41,432 nucleotides of DNA from JBQTHP01 sp052389755 (GCA_052389755.1 JBQTHP010000085.1:1-41432), one strand, 5' to 3'; counted from the first letter of the stretch, positions 26,060 through 41,361 are shown. The notes: a model not told the origin generated them from the letters alone. Numbers and translations are program-made.

Positions 26060-26074
26060 GCAGGCAGAGCCTGC
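26060..26074 (+). other. Small hairpin between hrcA and grpE
   Basis: GCAGGC and GCCTGC form a 6-bp stem with loop AGA, 20 bp after the hrcA stop. No T-run follows. The rest of the 91-bp gap is unusually AT-rich for this window (a TTTGTTTTATTTGG stretch) and holds the GGGAG ribosome-binding site of grpE. Confidence 0.4.
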
Positions 26075-26131
26075 TAATGCTGGACGTGATGTAGTGCGTT
26101 CAAGTATTTGTTTTATTTGGGAGATTAGTGC

Positions 26132-26701
26132 ATGAGGCCCAGGAACGAAGCCGCGCGCCGTGAGGGTGATGGGGACACGCCGGCGCAGGAAGCGACCGCC
26201 GTGCTCCCGGAGACGGCGGCGCAACTCGTCGAGCTCGAGCAACTGCAGCAGCAGCTGGCGGAGGCCGACGAGCGCGCCAAGAGCCACTGGGATCAGTACC
26301 TGCGTGCCGCGGCCGACCTCGAAAACCTGCGCAAACGCGCGCAGCGCGACGTCGAAAGCGCCACGCGCTCGGGCCTCGAGAGGTTTGTCCAGGAGCTTCT
26401 GCCCGTCATGGACAGCCTCGGGCTTGCGGTGGAGAGCGCCGATCGCGCCGATGCCGCGAGCCTGGCCGCGGGCCAGGAGGCCACGCTCAGGCTGTTGCAG
26501 AAAGCATTCGAAGCGCTCGGCGTGCAGGAGATTGATCCGGTCGGCGAGCCGTTCGACCCGACTCGCCATGAAGCGGTGCTCGCCCAGGCGTCGGCGACCG
26601 CCGAGCCGAATTCCGTTCTACAGGTCGTACAGCGCGGGTACGAGCTCGAGAACCGACTGCTGCGTCCCGCGCGCGTGATCGTCGCGAAATCCCCGGAGTG
26701 A
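26132..26701 (+). CDS. grpE: Nucleotide exchange factor GrpE
   Basis: Releases ADP from DnaK. The 189-aa protein has a disordered, Glu/Ala-rich N-terminus, a long coiled coil (about 30-85) containing QYLRAAADLENLRKRAQRD, and the C-terminal beta domain with F-D-P-T-R-H-E-A-V and the end block GYELENRLLRPARVIVAKSP. GGGAG lies 9 nt before the ATG. It is 4 bp upstream of dnaK. Confidence 0.96.
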   Translation: MRPRNEAARREGDGDTPAQEATAVLPETAAQLVELEQLQQQLAEADERAKSHWDQYLRAAADLENLRKRAQRDVESATRSGLERFVQELLPVMDSLGLAVESADRADAASLAAGQEATLRLLQKAFEALGVQEIDPVGEPFDPTRHEAVLAQASATAEPNSVLQVVQRGYELENRLLRPARVIVAKSPE

Positions 26702-26705
26702 GGCC

Positions 26706-28652
<1,947 letters not shown>

Positions 28653-28664
<12 letters not shown>

Positions 28665-28691
28665 TGCGGCGAAGCCGCTTCACGATGCCTT
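28653..28691 (+). terminator. Hairpin at the dnaK stop codon
   Basis: AAGGCATCGTGA pairs with its exact complement TCACGATGCCTT; inside, GCGGC-GAA-GCCGC continues the stem after a single T.T mismatch. The dnaK TGA is part of the left arm. Only a short pyrimidine tract follows, so it may be an mRNA-stabilising or partial-attenuation hairpin between dnaK and dnaJ rather than a full terminator. Confidence 0.65.
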
Positions 28692-28695
28692 CCTC

Positions 28696-28801
28696 CCGGC
28701 TTCCGTCCTCCGGCTTCCGTCCTCCGTCTGGAAGAACGGTTGCCTGAGCGCTTGCGGTAACCTTCTTGGGTCTTAGACGGAAGGCGGAAGACGGAAGCCG
28801 G
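28696..28801. repeat. Repeat-built long hairpin filling the dnaK-dnaJ gap
   Basis: The left arm (28696-28729) is two copies of CCGGCTTCCGTCCT plus CCGTCT. The right arm (28775-28801) is its imperfect complement, built of GACGGAAG-type units. Inside, AAGAACGGTTGCC (28732-28744) pairs with GGTAACCTTCTT (28756-28767) with one bulge. The whole 106 nt can fold on itself. Confidence 0.75.
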
Positions 28802-28815
28802 TAGCCGACCTCCTC

Positions 28816-29955
28816 ATGCCCAAACGCGACTACTACAAGATCCTCGACGTACCGCGCACCGCGACCGAAGCCGAGATCAAGAAGGCCTACCGTCGGCTCG
28901 CGATGAAATACCACCCCGACAGGAACCCGCACGACACGGAAGCCGAAGGGCGGTTCAAGGAAGCGAAGGAAGCGTACGAGGTGCTCTGCGACGAGCAGAA
29001 GCGCGCCGCGTACGACCAGTTCGGTCACGCGGGCGTGGAAGCTGCGGCGCGCAGCGGCGCAGGCAGCCGCGGCTTCGGCGGCGATGCGTTCAGCGACATC
29101 TTCGGCGATGTGTTCGGCGACATCTTCGGCGGCGGACGCCGCGGTGGGCGCCAGCAAGTATTCCGCGGCGCCGATCTGCGGTACGAGCTCACTCTCGATC
29201 TCGATCAGGCGGTGTTCGGTCACTCGGCCGAGATCGAAGTGCCGACTCTGGTGGTGTGCGAAACCTGTCTCGGCTCGGGCGCCGCGAAGGGCTCGAGCCC
29301 GGTCACGTGTGAAACGTGCGGTGGAGTTGGCCAGGTTCGCATCTCGCAGGGCTTCTTCCAGCTGCAGCAGACGTGTCCGCGTTGCCGCGGAACCGGCACC
29401 ACGGTGAAGAATCCGTGCGATGCGTGTTTCGGTCAGGGACGCGTCCGCCGCACGAAGACTCTTTCGGTGAACGTGCCGGAGGGCGTCGATACCGGCGATC
29501 GCATCCGCCTCTCCGGTGAGGGCGAGGCCGGGCGCAACGGCGGCCCGCCGGGCGATCTGTACGTCGAAATGCAGGTGCGCGAGCATGCGATCTTCGAGCG
29601 CGACGGCGAGCACCTCTCGTGCGAGCTGCCGATCAGTTTCGCAACGGCCACGCTCGGCGGGTCGCTGTCCGTTCCGACGCTCGAGGGCGACGTCGCGATC
29701 AAGATTCCACCCGAGACACAGTCGGGCCGCGTGTTCAGGTTGCGCGACAAAGGCGTGAAGCCTGTGCGCAGCGGTGCGCGAGGCGATCTCTTCTGCCGCG
29801 TGGTCGTCGAGACGCCCGTGAAACTCTCCGCAGAGCAGCGCGAGCTCGTTCGCAAGCTCGAAGAATCACTGAAGCTCGACGGCACGAGCCACACGCCACG
29901 CGAGAAAGGCTTTTTCGAAGGCGTCAAACGCTTCTTCTCGGGCAGCCATGGCTGA
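28816..29955 (+). CDS. dnaJ: Co-chaperone DnaJ (Hsp40)
   Basis: Delivers clients to DnaK and stimulates its ATPase. The 379-aa type I protein has a J domain with HPD at 33-35 (KYHPDRNPHD), a Gly/Phe-rich linker (about 75-115), four zinc-finger repeats (CETCLGSG, CETCGGVG, CPRCRGTG, CDACFGQGR) and the C-terminal substrate-binding domains. It follows dnaK after a hairpin-rich 151-bp gap and overlaps dapB by 8 bp. Confidence 0.98.
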   Translation: MPKRDYYKILDVPRTATEAEIKKAYRRLAMKYHPDRNPHDTEAEGRFKEAKEAYEVLCDEQKRAAYDQFGHAGVEAAARSGAGSRGFGGDAFSDIFGDVFGDIFGGGRRGGRQQVFRGADLRYELTLDLDQAVFGHSAEIEVPTLVVCETCLGSGAAKGSSPVTCETCGGVGQVRISQGFFQLQQTCPRCRGTGTTVKNPCDACFGQGRVRRTKTLSVNVPEGVDTGDRIRLSGEGEAGRNGGPPGDLYVEMQVREHAIFERDGEHLSCELPISFATATLGGSLSVPTLEGDVAIKIPPETQSGRVFRLRDKGVKPVRSGARGDLFCRVVVETPVKLSAEQRELVRKLEESLKLDGTSHTPREKGFFEGVKRFFSGSHG

Positions 29956-30748
29956 GCGCCGCGTCGTGCGGGCCGTGATCATCGGTGCGAGCGGCCGGAT
30001 GGGGCGCGCCATCGCCGACGTCGCCGCGGACGGCGAAATTCGAATCGTCGGCGCGATCGTTTCGCCGGGCAGTGCAAACGTCGGTCGAGAATTCGTTGCG
30101 GGCATCAAGCTTGGCGCGGACCTCGACGACGCATTGCGCGGCGCCGACGTCGCGCTAGATTTTTCGCGGCCGGAGGCCGCCGAGTCGCATCTCGAAGCGT
30201 GTCGCAAGGCGCGCAAGCCTCTGCTGCTCGGCACGACGGGCCTGCCGTCGTCGCTCGATCGCACGCTCGAGGCAGCCGCGCGCGACATCGCGCTGCTCGT
30301 CGCGCCGAACACGAGCGTCGGCATCGCGGTGCTCGTCGATCTCGTGCAACGCGCGGCGCGCGCGTTGCCGCGCGACTTCGACGTCGAGATCTCCGAAGCG
30401 CATCACCGTGAGAAGCGCGATGCGCCGTCGGGCACCGCGCTCTCGCTCGGCGAGACGATCGCGGGTGCGCGCGGGGAGAGCCTCGCAGCGCGCCGGGCGC
30501 CGCCGCGCGACGGTGTGCGGGTTCGTCAGCCAGGCGAGATCGGTTTCGCGGTCGTGCGCGCGGGCGACATCGTGGGTGAGCACGAAGTGCGCTTCGCGGG
30601 CGACGGCGAGCACCTCATTCTCGGGCACCGGGCCACCGACCGCGGCGTCTTTGCCCGCGGTGCAATAAAAGCCGCGGCCTGGCTCGTCGCGCAGCCGCCC
30701 GGTCGTTACGTCATGCGCGACGTGCTGGCTTTTAAATCAACGACTTAA
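29948..30748 (+). CDS. dapB: 4-hydroxy-tetrahydrodipicolinate reductase
   Basis: An NAD(P)H-dependent reductase in the diaminopimelate/lysine pathway, so it serves peptidoglycan synthesis. The 266-aa protein has the Rossmann motif GASGRMGRAI at 13-22, the TTG segment LLLGTTGL, and the catalytic signature E-A-H-H-R-E-K-R-D-A-P-S-G-T-A (His152, His153, Lys156). The start overlaps the dnaJ end, so translation is coupled. Confidence 0.97.
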   Translation: MAERRVVRAVIIGASGRMGRAIADVAADGEIRIVGAIVSPGSANVGREFVAGIKLGADLDDALRGADVALDFSRPEAAESHLEACRKARKPLLLGTTGLPSSLDRTLEAAARDIALLVAPNTSVGIAVLVDLVQRAARALPRDFDVEISEAHHREKRDAPSGTALSLGETIAGARGESLAARRAPPRDGVRVRQPGEIGFAVVRAGDIVGEHEVRFAGDGEHLILGHRATDRGVFARGAIKAAAWLVAQPPGRYVMRDVLAFKSTT

Positions 30749-30807
30749 GCAGCAGCGAGGCAGGCTCGAGCTGCCACCCGGGCGGTCCGGCAGGGGAGTT
30801 TTTGCCG

Positions 30808-30836
30808 TGGACACACCCGCCGGCGGTCCGTAGAAT
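30808..30836 (+). promoter_or_regulatory. Sigma-70-type promoter of carAB
   Basis: TGGACA (30808-30813) and TAGAAT (30831-30836) are separated by 17 bp, each one mismatch from consensus. Transcription from about 30843 would give a leader of about 140 nt before the carA GTG, containing the paired hairpins described next. Confidence 0.65.
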
Positions 30837-30867
30837 TTCGCCGTAATCCGCAAGGGTTAGTCCTTAC

Positions 30868-30929
30868 AAGGCGGGAGGATGTTCGCTCCAGAACTCCTCC
30901 CGCTTTGTATATCTGCGACCCGCAAAGCG
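30868..30929 (+). promoter_or_regulatory. Attenuator-like alternative hairpins in the carA leader
   Basis: Fold 1 is a terminator-like stem: 30868-30879 with 30895-30906 (core GCGGGAGGA/TCCTCCCGC), continued by GTTC/GAAC around a 6-nt loop and followed by TTTGTATAT. Fold 2 pairs CGCTTTG (30901-30907) with CAAAGCG (30923-30929) and would use up the 3' side of fold 1. The two are mutually exclusive, as in an attenuator. Function is inferred. Confidence 0.5.
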
Positions 30930-30983
30930 AGGCGCATCGATTCTCGACAAAAGCCCGCGAGGCTGAACAAGGGGACCGGGACA

Positions 30984-32168
30984 GTGAGCGCACCCGCAGT
31001 GCTGGCGCTCGCGGATGGGACGATCTTCCGCGGCCAGTCGATCGGAGCGAAGGGCAACACCACCGGCGAAGTCGTTTTCAATACTGCGTTGACGGGGTAT
31101 CAGGAAATTCTCACCGACCCGTCGTACGCGCGTCAGATCGTCACACTCACTTATCCTCACATCGGCAACACGGGCACGACGCCCGAAGACCTCGAAGCCG
31201 CACAGATCTATCCCGCGGGCCTCGTGATCCGCGACCTGCCGCCGCTCGCGAGCAGCTGGCGCGCGAACGAGCCGCTGAACGAATTTCTCGAACGCGGCAA
31301 GGTCGTGGCGATCGCGGGCATCGACACGCGCAAGCTCACACGCATCCTGCGCGAGCGCGGCGCGCAGGCCGGCTGCATCATGACCGGCGACAAAGTCGAC
31401 GCGAACGCCGCGGTGAAGGCCGCCGGCAAGTTTCCCGGCTTGAAGGGCATGGACCTCGCGAAGGTGGTCTCGGCCAAGCGGGCGTACCAGTGGAACGACG
31501 GCAGCATCTGGAACGAGTCGGGGCGTGCGCCGATCCGCTCTCATCAGCGCCTGCACGTCGTCGCGTACGACTTCGGAGTGAAGCGCAACATTCTGCGGCT
31601 GTTTGCGGACAACGGCTGCCGGATGACGGTCGTGCCCGCACAGACGAGCGCGAAAGACGTGCTCGAGCTCGCGCCCGACGGAATCTTTCTCTCCAACGGT
31701 CCCGGCGATCCCGAGCCTTGTGGCTACGCAATCGATGCCACGAGGGAGTTGTTAGAGGGAGACATTCCGATCTTCGGGATCTGTCTCGGCCACCAGATCC
31801 TCGGCCTCGCCACCGGGGCGCGTACGATCAAGATGAAATTCGGCCATCACGGCGCGAACCACCCGGTGCAGGATCTCGATTCCGGGCGCGTGCTCATCAC
31901 GACCCAGAATCACGGCTTCGCGGTCGATGAAGCGACTCTTCCGGCGGAGGTGCGCGCGACGCACCGCTCGCTCTTCGACGGCTCCCTTCAGGGTCTCGCG
32001 CACCGGACCAGGCCCGCGTTCAGCTTCCAGGGTCATCCCGAGGCGAGCCCGGGCCCGCACGATCTCAAGGCGCTCTTCGATCGCTTCAACCAGCTCATGC
32101 TGAAGCGACTGCAGGCTCAGTTGCGGGCAGCTGAGGCGGAGACGCGCCGCACGGCAGGGGAGCGATGA
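30984..32168 (+). CDS. carA: Carbamoyl-phosphate synthase small (glutaminase) subunit
   Basis: Hydrolyses glutamine and channels ammonia to CarB for arginine and pyrimidine synthesis. From GTG at 30984 the protein has 394 aa, close to the family length, and begins at the conserved A-V-L-A-L-A-D-G-T-I-F-R-G. An ATG 35 codons upstream is in frame but would add a non-homologous leader that overlaps the leader hairpin, so I reject it. The class I glutamine amidotransferase domain has the nucleophile Cys267 in FGICLGHQIL and the later His-x-Glu in FQGHPEASPG. Confidence 0.95.
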   Translation: MSAPAVLALADGTIFRGQSIGAKGNTTGEVVFNTALTGYQEILTDPSYARQIVTLTYPHIGNTGTTPEDLEAAQIYPAGLVIRDLPPLASSWRANEPLNEFLERGKVVAIAGIDTRKLTRILRERGAQAGCIMTGDKVDANAAVKAAGKFPGLKGMDLAKVVSAKRAYQWNDGSIWNESGRAPIRSHQRLHVVAYDFGVKRNILRLFADNGCRMTVVPAQTSAKDVLELAPDGIFLSNGPGDPEPCGYAIDATRELLEGDIPIFGICLGHQILGLATGARTIKMKFGHHGANHPVQDLDSGRVLITTQNHGFAVDEATLPAEVRATHRSLFDGSLQGLAHRTRPAFSFQGHPEASPGPHDLKALFDRFNQLMLKRLQAQLRAAEAETRRTAGER

Positions 32169-32171
32169 GAA

Positions 32172-32287
32172 AGCTTACAGCCTACAGCTCACAGCCTACA
32201 GCCCGGAGAAGAGCGCCCGATTCGAGCGCCGCCGGGCAGGCTCGGCTCTTCTCCGGGCTGTTGGCTGTAGGCTGTAGGCCGTGAGCT
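32172..32287. repeat. Inverted repeat of 7-8-bp units between carA and carB
   Basis: Arms 32172-32214 and 32245-32287 are complementary over 43 nt with five mismatches. Each consists of ACAGCCT-type units followed by the perfect core CCCGGAGAAGAGC. The first 30 nt of the left arm recur exactly, in inverse orientation, at 38971-39000 before folP. The right arm ends just before the carB start codon. Confidence 0.85.
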
Positions 32288-32291
32288 CCTG

Positions 32292-35515
<3,224 letters not shown>

Positions 35516-35519
<4 letters not shown>

Positions 35520-35992
35520 GCCGCACGCCGATGACCGCACGCGGCGCCGAGGCGCTGCGCGCAGAGCTCAAGCGTCTGAAGAGCGAGGCGCGGCCGGCGA
35601 TCATCCGGCAGATCGCGGACGCACGCGGCCACGGTGATCTCTCGGAGAACGCGGAGTATCACGCGGCGCGCGAGCAGCAGGGATTCATCGAAGGGCGCAT
35701 CAAGGAGATCGAGGTGAAGCTCGCGAACGCCCAGGTAATCGAGCCTTCGAAGCTGAACGATACCGGCAAGGTGGTGTTCGGCGCGACCGTGGAGCTCGAG
35801 GACCAGGACGAGGGCGCACGCGTCGTCTACCAGCTCGTCGGCGAGGACGAGGCGGACATCCGCAGCGGGCGCGTTTCGATCACCTCGCCGATCGCTCGAG
35901 CGATCGTCGCGAAGGCGCGCGGCGACATCGTCGACGTCGCGGCGCCCGGTGGCACACGCTCGTACCAGATCGTGGCCATTCGGTACGAGTGA
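35516..35992 (+). CDS. greA: Transcription elongation factor GreA
   Basis: Rescues backtracked RNA polymerase by stimulating transcript cleavage. The 158-aa protein has the N-terminal coiled coil with the tip acidic residues in GHGDLSENAEYHAAREQQGF and the C-terminal FKBP-like domain (SPIARAIVAKARGDIVDV). The length equals that of E. coli GreA. It overlaps the end of carB by 4 bp. Confidence 0.97.
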
Positions 35993-36006
35993 ATCCGGGG
36001 CGGTCC

Positions 36007-36306
36007 TTAAGGATCCGGAATGACGAGCTTCACCATCTCGGGGTTCGGACGGTAGAGCACGGCGACGTGTCCGATGCGTTGCACGAGCGCGCTGCCCGTA
36101 CGGCGAGCAAGCTCCGCGAGCATGGCGTCGCGGGCATCGCGATCCGTTCCGTGCACCTTCACCTTGATGAGCTCGTGGTCGCGCAGGGCACGTTCCGTCT
36201 CGTTCGCCACGGGCTCCGTGAGCCCGGCATCGCCGATCTGGATCACCGGCTTCAGTGCATGGCCGAGCTTGCGCAGGTGCCGGCGCTGCCGTTCAGTGAG
36301 CTCCAT
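36007..36306 (-). CDS. yhbY: YhbY-type CRM-domain RNA-binding protein
   Basis: A ribosome-assembly-associated small RNA-binding protein. The 99-aa protein is a single CRM domain: LTERQRRHLRKLGHALKPVI, then QIGDAGLTEPVANE, the H-E-L-I-K-V-K-V-H segment and G-H-V-A-V-L-Y-R at the end. It is divergent from rlmE (24 bp between starts), the usual arrangement in gammaproteobacteria. Confidence 0.95.
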   Translation of the reverse strand: MELTERQRRHLRKLGHALKPVIQIGDAGLTEPVANETERALRDHELIKVKVHGTDRDARDAMLAELARRTGSALVQRIGHVAVLYRPNPEMVKLVIPDP

Positions 36307-36330
36307 GGCGCGATCTTATAGAAGCCGGCG

Positions 36331-36957
36331 ATGAGCCGACGATCGAAGAGCAGCGATCGCTGGCTGCGCGAGCACTTCTCCGACCCTTATGTGAAGCGGG
36401 CGAAGACCGAAGGCTGGCGCTCGCGCGCGGTGTTCAAGCTCGAGCAGATCGATCAGCGCCAGAAGCTGCTCCGGCCTGGCGCAGTGTGCATCGACCTCGG
36501 CGCGGCGCCGGGCGCCTGGAGCCAGTACGCCGTGAAGCGCGTCGGAAAGAAAGGGCGGGTCGTCGCGAGCGACATCCTGCCGATGCCCGCGATCGCGGGC
36601 GTCGATTTCGTCGAAGGCGATTTTCGCGACGAAACCGTGTTCTCCCGCATCCTGGCTCTCGTACCGGAGCGGTCCGTGGATTGCGTGCTCTCGGACATGG
36701 CCCCGAACATGAGCGGTGTGGATGCGATCGACCAGCCGCGCGCGATGGAGCTCTCGGAGCTGGCACTCGATTTGTCGATCCGTGTCTTGAAGCGCGATGG
36801 GGCCGCCCTGATCAAGGTTTTTCAAGGTGCGGGATTTCAGGAGCTGGTCGCGGCAGCGCGGCGCCAGTTCGGTGCGGTCAAGCTTCTGAAACCCGAGGCC
36901 TCGCGTGCCCGATCCCCCGAGCTGTACTTGCTGGCCAAGGGGTACCGGTTGGTGTAG
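36331..36957 (+). CDS. rlmE: 23S rRNA (uridine-2'-O) methyltransferase RlmE
   Basis: Methylates U2552 (E. coli numbering) in the ribosomal A-loop, a late 50S assembly step. The 208-aa protein has the Rossmann SAM site DLGAAPGAWSQYA, the catalytic Lys36 (SRAVFKLEQID), Asp in SDMAPNMSGV, Lys in IKVFQGAGF, and the end motif EASRARSPELYLLAKGY. It is upstream of ftsH, as in E. coli. Confidence 0.97.
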   Translation: MSRRSKSSDRWLREHFSDPYVKRAKTEGWRSRAVFKLEQIDQRQKLLRPGAVCIDLGAAPGAWSQYAVKRVGKKGRVVASDILPMPAIAGVDFVEGDFRDETVFSRILALVPERSVDCVLSDMAPNMSGVDAIDQPRAMELSELALDLSIRVLKRDGAALIKVFQGAGFQELVAAARRQFGAVKLLKPEASRARSPELYLLAKGYRLV

Positions 36958-37011
36958 GTTCAAGCCCGTGTCTGCGCGTCCGCGCGGCTTTACATTTCGA
37001 GGTCGAACCCT

Positions 37012-38922
<1,911 letters not shown>

Positions 38923-38923
38923 G

Positions 38924-38946
38924 CCGCGCGGCCTGGCACCGCGCGG
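38924..38946 (+). terminator. Hairpin after ftsH
   Basis: CCGCGCGG (38924-38931) is repeated as its own complement at 38939-38946 around CCTGGCA, starting one base after the ftsH stop codon. A pyrimidine tract (CTTCTCTTTTCC) follows about 10 nt later. Terminator role is probable but not certain. Confidence 0.55.
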
Positions 38947-38970
38947 GTGACCGGGCTTCTCTTTTCCTGG

Positions 38971-39000
38971 CTGTAGGCTGTGAGCTGTAGGCTGTAAGCT
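38971..39000. repeat. Single arm of the carAB-type repeat before folP
   Basis: These 30 nt (CTGTAGGCTGTGAGCTGTAG onwards) are the exact reverse complement of 32172-32201 in the carA-carB element. Similarity continues outward for about 18 nt with a few mismatches. It ends 10 bp before the folP ATG. Confidence 0.85.
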
Positions 39001-39010
39001 CCAACGCCGC

Positions 39011-39844
39011 ATGTTGTTTCGTTGCGGTTCGCAAACCCTGGACCTCTCCACGCCCGCGGTCATGGGCGTCCTCAACGTCACGCCCGACTCCTTCTCGGAT
39101 GGCGGGCGTTATCTCGATTCGCGTGCGGCGGTCGAGCATGCGCGGCGGATGATCGACGAGGGCGCCGCCATCATCGACATCGGCGGCGAATCGACGCGGC
39201 CGGGCGCTGCGCCCGTGGAGACCGACGAGGAGACACGCCGCGTCCTGCCGGTCATCGAGCAGGTCGCACGGCTGCCGACGATCGTTTCGGTCGATACGAG
39301 CAAGCCGGAAGTCATGCGGGCCGCGGCCGAGTCCGGCGCCTCGATGATCAACGATGTGCGCGCGCTTCGTGCCGAAGGGGCCATCGAAGCCGCGCGCGAC
39401 AGTCGTTGTGGCGTGTGCCTCATGCACATGCAGGGCGAACCGCGGACCATGCAGCGCGAGCCGCGCTATGGCGATGTCGTGATGGAGATCAAGGAGCTTC
39501 TCGAGGAGCGTGTGCGCGCCTGCACGTCCGCGGGCATTGCGCCCGAGCGCATTGCGATCGATCCCGGGTTCGGCTTCGGCAAGACGGCCGCTCACAATCT
39601 CGAGCTCTTGCGGCGGCTGGGCGAGCTCACGAACGGGTCACATCCCGTGCTCGTCGGCTTGTCACGCAAGTCGCTCGTAGGCAGCATTCTGGGGCGGGAT
39701 GCGGGCGAGCGGCTGTTCGGCAGCCTCGCGCTCGCGGCGGTGGCCGTCGTGAACGGTGCGCGCATCGTGCGGGCGCACGACGTCGCGGCAACGCTCGACG
39801 TGGTGAAAACGGCGAACGCGGTTCGCACGGGGGACCTGACTTGA
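39011..39844 (+). CDS. folP: Dihydropteroate synthase
   Basis: Condenses p-aminobenzoate with dihydropterin pyrophosphate in folate synthesis; the sulfonamide target. The 277-aa TIM-barrel protein shows the two family signatures, VMGVLNVTPDSFSDGGRYLD and IDIGGESTRPGA, then the ID-P-G-F-G-F-G-K motif and the L-V-G-L-S-R-K-S loop. It precedes glmM with a 4-bp overlap, the standard ftsH-folP-glmM order. Confidence 0.97.
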   Translation: MLFRCGSQTLDLSTPAVMGVLNVTPDSFSDGGRYLDSRAAVEHARRMIDEGAAIIDIGGESTRPGAAPVETDEETRRVLPVIEQVARLPTIVSVDTSKPEVMRAAAESGASMINDVRALRAEGAIEAARDSRCGVCLMHMQGEPRTMQREPRYGDVVMEIKELLEERVRACTSAGIAPERIAIDPGFGFGKTAAHNLELLRRLGELTNGSHPVLVGLSRKSLVGSILGRDAGERLFGSLALAAVAVVNGARIVRAHDVAATLDVVKTANAVRTGDLT

Positions 39845-41175
39845 CTCGACGCTTCTTCGGCACCGACGGCATACGCGGTCGCGTAGGCGAGCATCCGATG
39901 ACGGTGGACTTTGCCCTGAATCTCGCGAGCGCCGCGGCCCGCGTGCTCGTGCCCGGAGGCGGCACCGTGCTCATCGGCAAGGACACGCGGTTGTCGGGCT
40001 ACATGTTCGAGTCCGCGCTCGAGGCGGGTTTCGCCGCGGCGGGCGTGGACGTAATGCTCATCGGCCCGTTGCCGACGCCGGGCATCGCCTACATGACGCG
40101 CCGGTTCGGCTGCGACTTCGGCGTCGTCATCAGCGCCTCGCACAATCTGTACGACGACAACGGCATCAAGATCTTCGACGGCGCGGGCGCGAAGCTGTCC
40201 GATCAGCTCGAGGAGCGCATCGAAGCGGAGATGCAGCGGCCGCCGGTCACGCGCACGTCGCGCAGTCTCGGCCGCGCCACGCGCGTGGACAGATCCCGCA
40301 CTCATTATCAGGAGTTCTGCGCCTCGACGCTGCCGGCCGGCGTCGATCTGTCGGGACTCAAGATCGTGATCGATTGCGCGAACGGCGCCGCGTACAAGGT
40401 CGGCCCCCGCATGCTCGCCGATCTCGGCGCGGAGATCGTGCCGATCGGCTGCTCGCCGAACGGGCGCAACATCAACGACGGCTGTGGTTCCATGGCGCCC
40501 GAGCTGTTGCAGCTCACCGTGCCCGGCGTGCGCGCGAACGTCGGCGTTGCGCTCGACGGCGACGGCGATCGCCTCGTCATGGTCGATCATCTCGGCCGGA
40601 TCGTGGACGGCGATCAGCTGCTCTACATCATTGCTCGTGCGCGCCAGGCCGACGGCACGCTGCGCGGTCCCGTGGTCGGAACGCTCATGAGCAACTTCGG
40701 GCTCGAGCTCGCGTTGCGCGAGCGGGCCATCGAGTTTCACCGTGCGCAGGTGGGCGACCGCTACGTTCTGCAGCGGCTGCGCGAGGCCGGCGGGGTACTG
40801 GGCGGAGAAACCTCGGGACACATCCTCTGTCTGGACAAAACGACCACCGGGGATGCGCTCGTGAACGCGCTGCAGGTGCTTGCAATCATGAAGCAAGGCG
40901 GGCACACGCTCGCAGAGCTTGCCGCCGGCATGCAGAAGTTCCCGCAGGTGCTGCTCAACGTGAAGACCGCACGGCGCTTCGATCCGAAGACCGTGCCCGG
41001 GGTGCAGGACGCCGTCGCGCGCGTCGAATCGCAGCTGGGTGGCGCGGGCAGGGTAGTGCTCCGCGCTTCGGGCACGGAGCCCGTGATCCGCGTGATGGTA
41101 GAGGCCCGCGAAGAAACCGCGGCGCGGGACGGCGCCAACGAGATCGCGGCGGCCGTGAAGCTCGCCGCGGCCTGA
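39841..41175 (+). CDS. glmM: Phosphoglucosamine mutase
   Basis: Interconverts glucosamine-6- and glucosamine-1-phosphate for UDP-GlcNAc, hence peptidoglycan and lipopolysaccharide. From TTG at 39841 the protein has 444 aa (445 in E. coli) and begins TRRFFGTDGIRGRVGEHPMT. The phosphoserine is Ser100 in VVISASHN, the metal site is DGDGDR, the sugar-binding loop is GGETSGHI, and the C-terminal phosphate loop is RASGTEPVIRVMVE. The TTG overlaps the folP stop by 4 bp. A longer upstream frame inside folP is a shadow. Confidence 0.96.
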   Translation: MTRRFFGTDGIRGRVGEHPMTVDFALNLASAAARVLVPGGGTVLIGKDTRLSGYMFESALEAGFAAAGVDVMLIGPLPTPGIAYMTRRFGCDFGVVISASHNLYDDNGIKIFDGAGAKLSDQLEERIEAEMQRPPVTRTSRSLGRATRVDRSRTHYQEFCASTLPAGVDLSGLKIVIDCANGAAYKVGPRMLADLGAEIVPIGCSPNGRNINDGCGSMAPELLQLTVPGVRANVGVALDGDGDRLVMVDHLGRIVDGDQLLYIIARARQADGTLRGPVVGTLMSNFGLELALRERAIEFHRAQVGDRYVLQRLREAGGVLGGETSGHILCLDKTTTGDALVNALQVLAIMKQGGHTLAELAAGMQKFPQVLLNVKTARRFDPKTVPGVQDAVARVESQLGGAGRVVLRASGTEPVIRVMVEAREETAARDGANEIAAAVKLAAA

Positions 41176-41239
41176 ACAGGTGCGCGTTGAAGCCCCTGCG
41201 CGATCGTCGCGGACCCAAGCGAAAACGGGGCGGCCCGGC

Positions 41240-41300
41240 TTGCTCGATGGCGTTTCCATTCGCTCCACGATATTCGCTCGGTGAAAACGCCATCGAGCAA
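41240..41300. repeat. Hairpin 1 with constant loop (downstream of glmM)
   Basis: The stem TTGCTCGATGGCGTTT (41240-41255, plus one mismatch and one more pair) matches its complement ending at 41300. The 25-nt loop 41258-41282 is identical to that of hairpin 2 and contains ATTCGCTC twice (ATTCGCTC, CACGAT, ATTCGCTC, GGT). Confidence 0.9.
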
Positions 41301-41361
41301 TCCGCGCCGCTCCGCGTCCACTCGCGTCCGCGCGGCGACGGACTTGCCGCGACGTGGAGCC

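Noticed and set aside
30879..30983. N-terminal extension of CarA from ATG at 30879
   Set aside because: The extra 35 residues are not homologous to CarA and overlap the leader hairpin; GTG at 30984 gives the family start.
41179..41191. The 13-mer GGTGCGCGTTGAA shared by the smpB-ratA palindrome (20354-20366) and the region after glmM
   Set aside because: In 41 kb of GC-rich DNA several 13-mer matches are expected by chance, and the flanks do not align.
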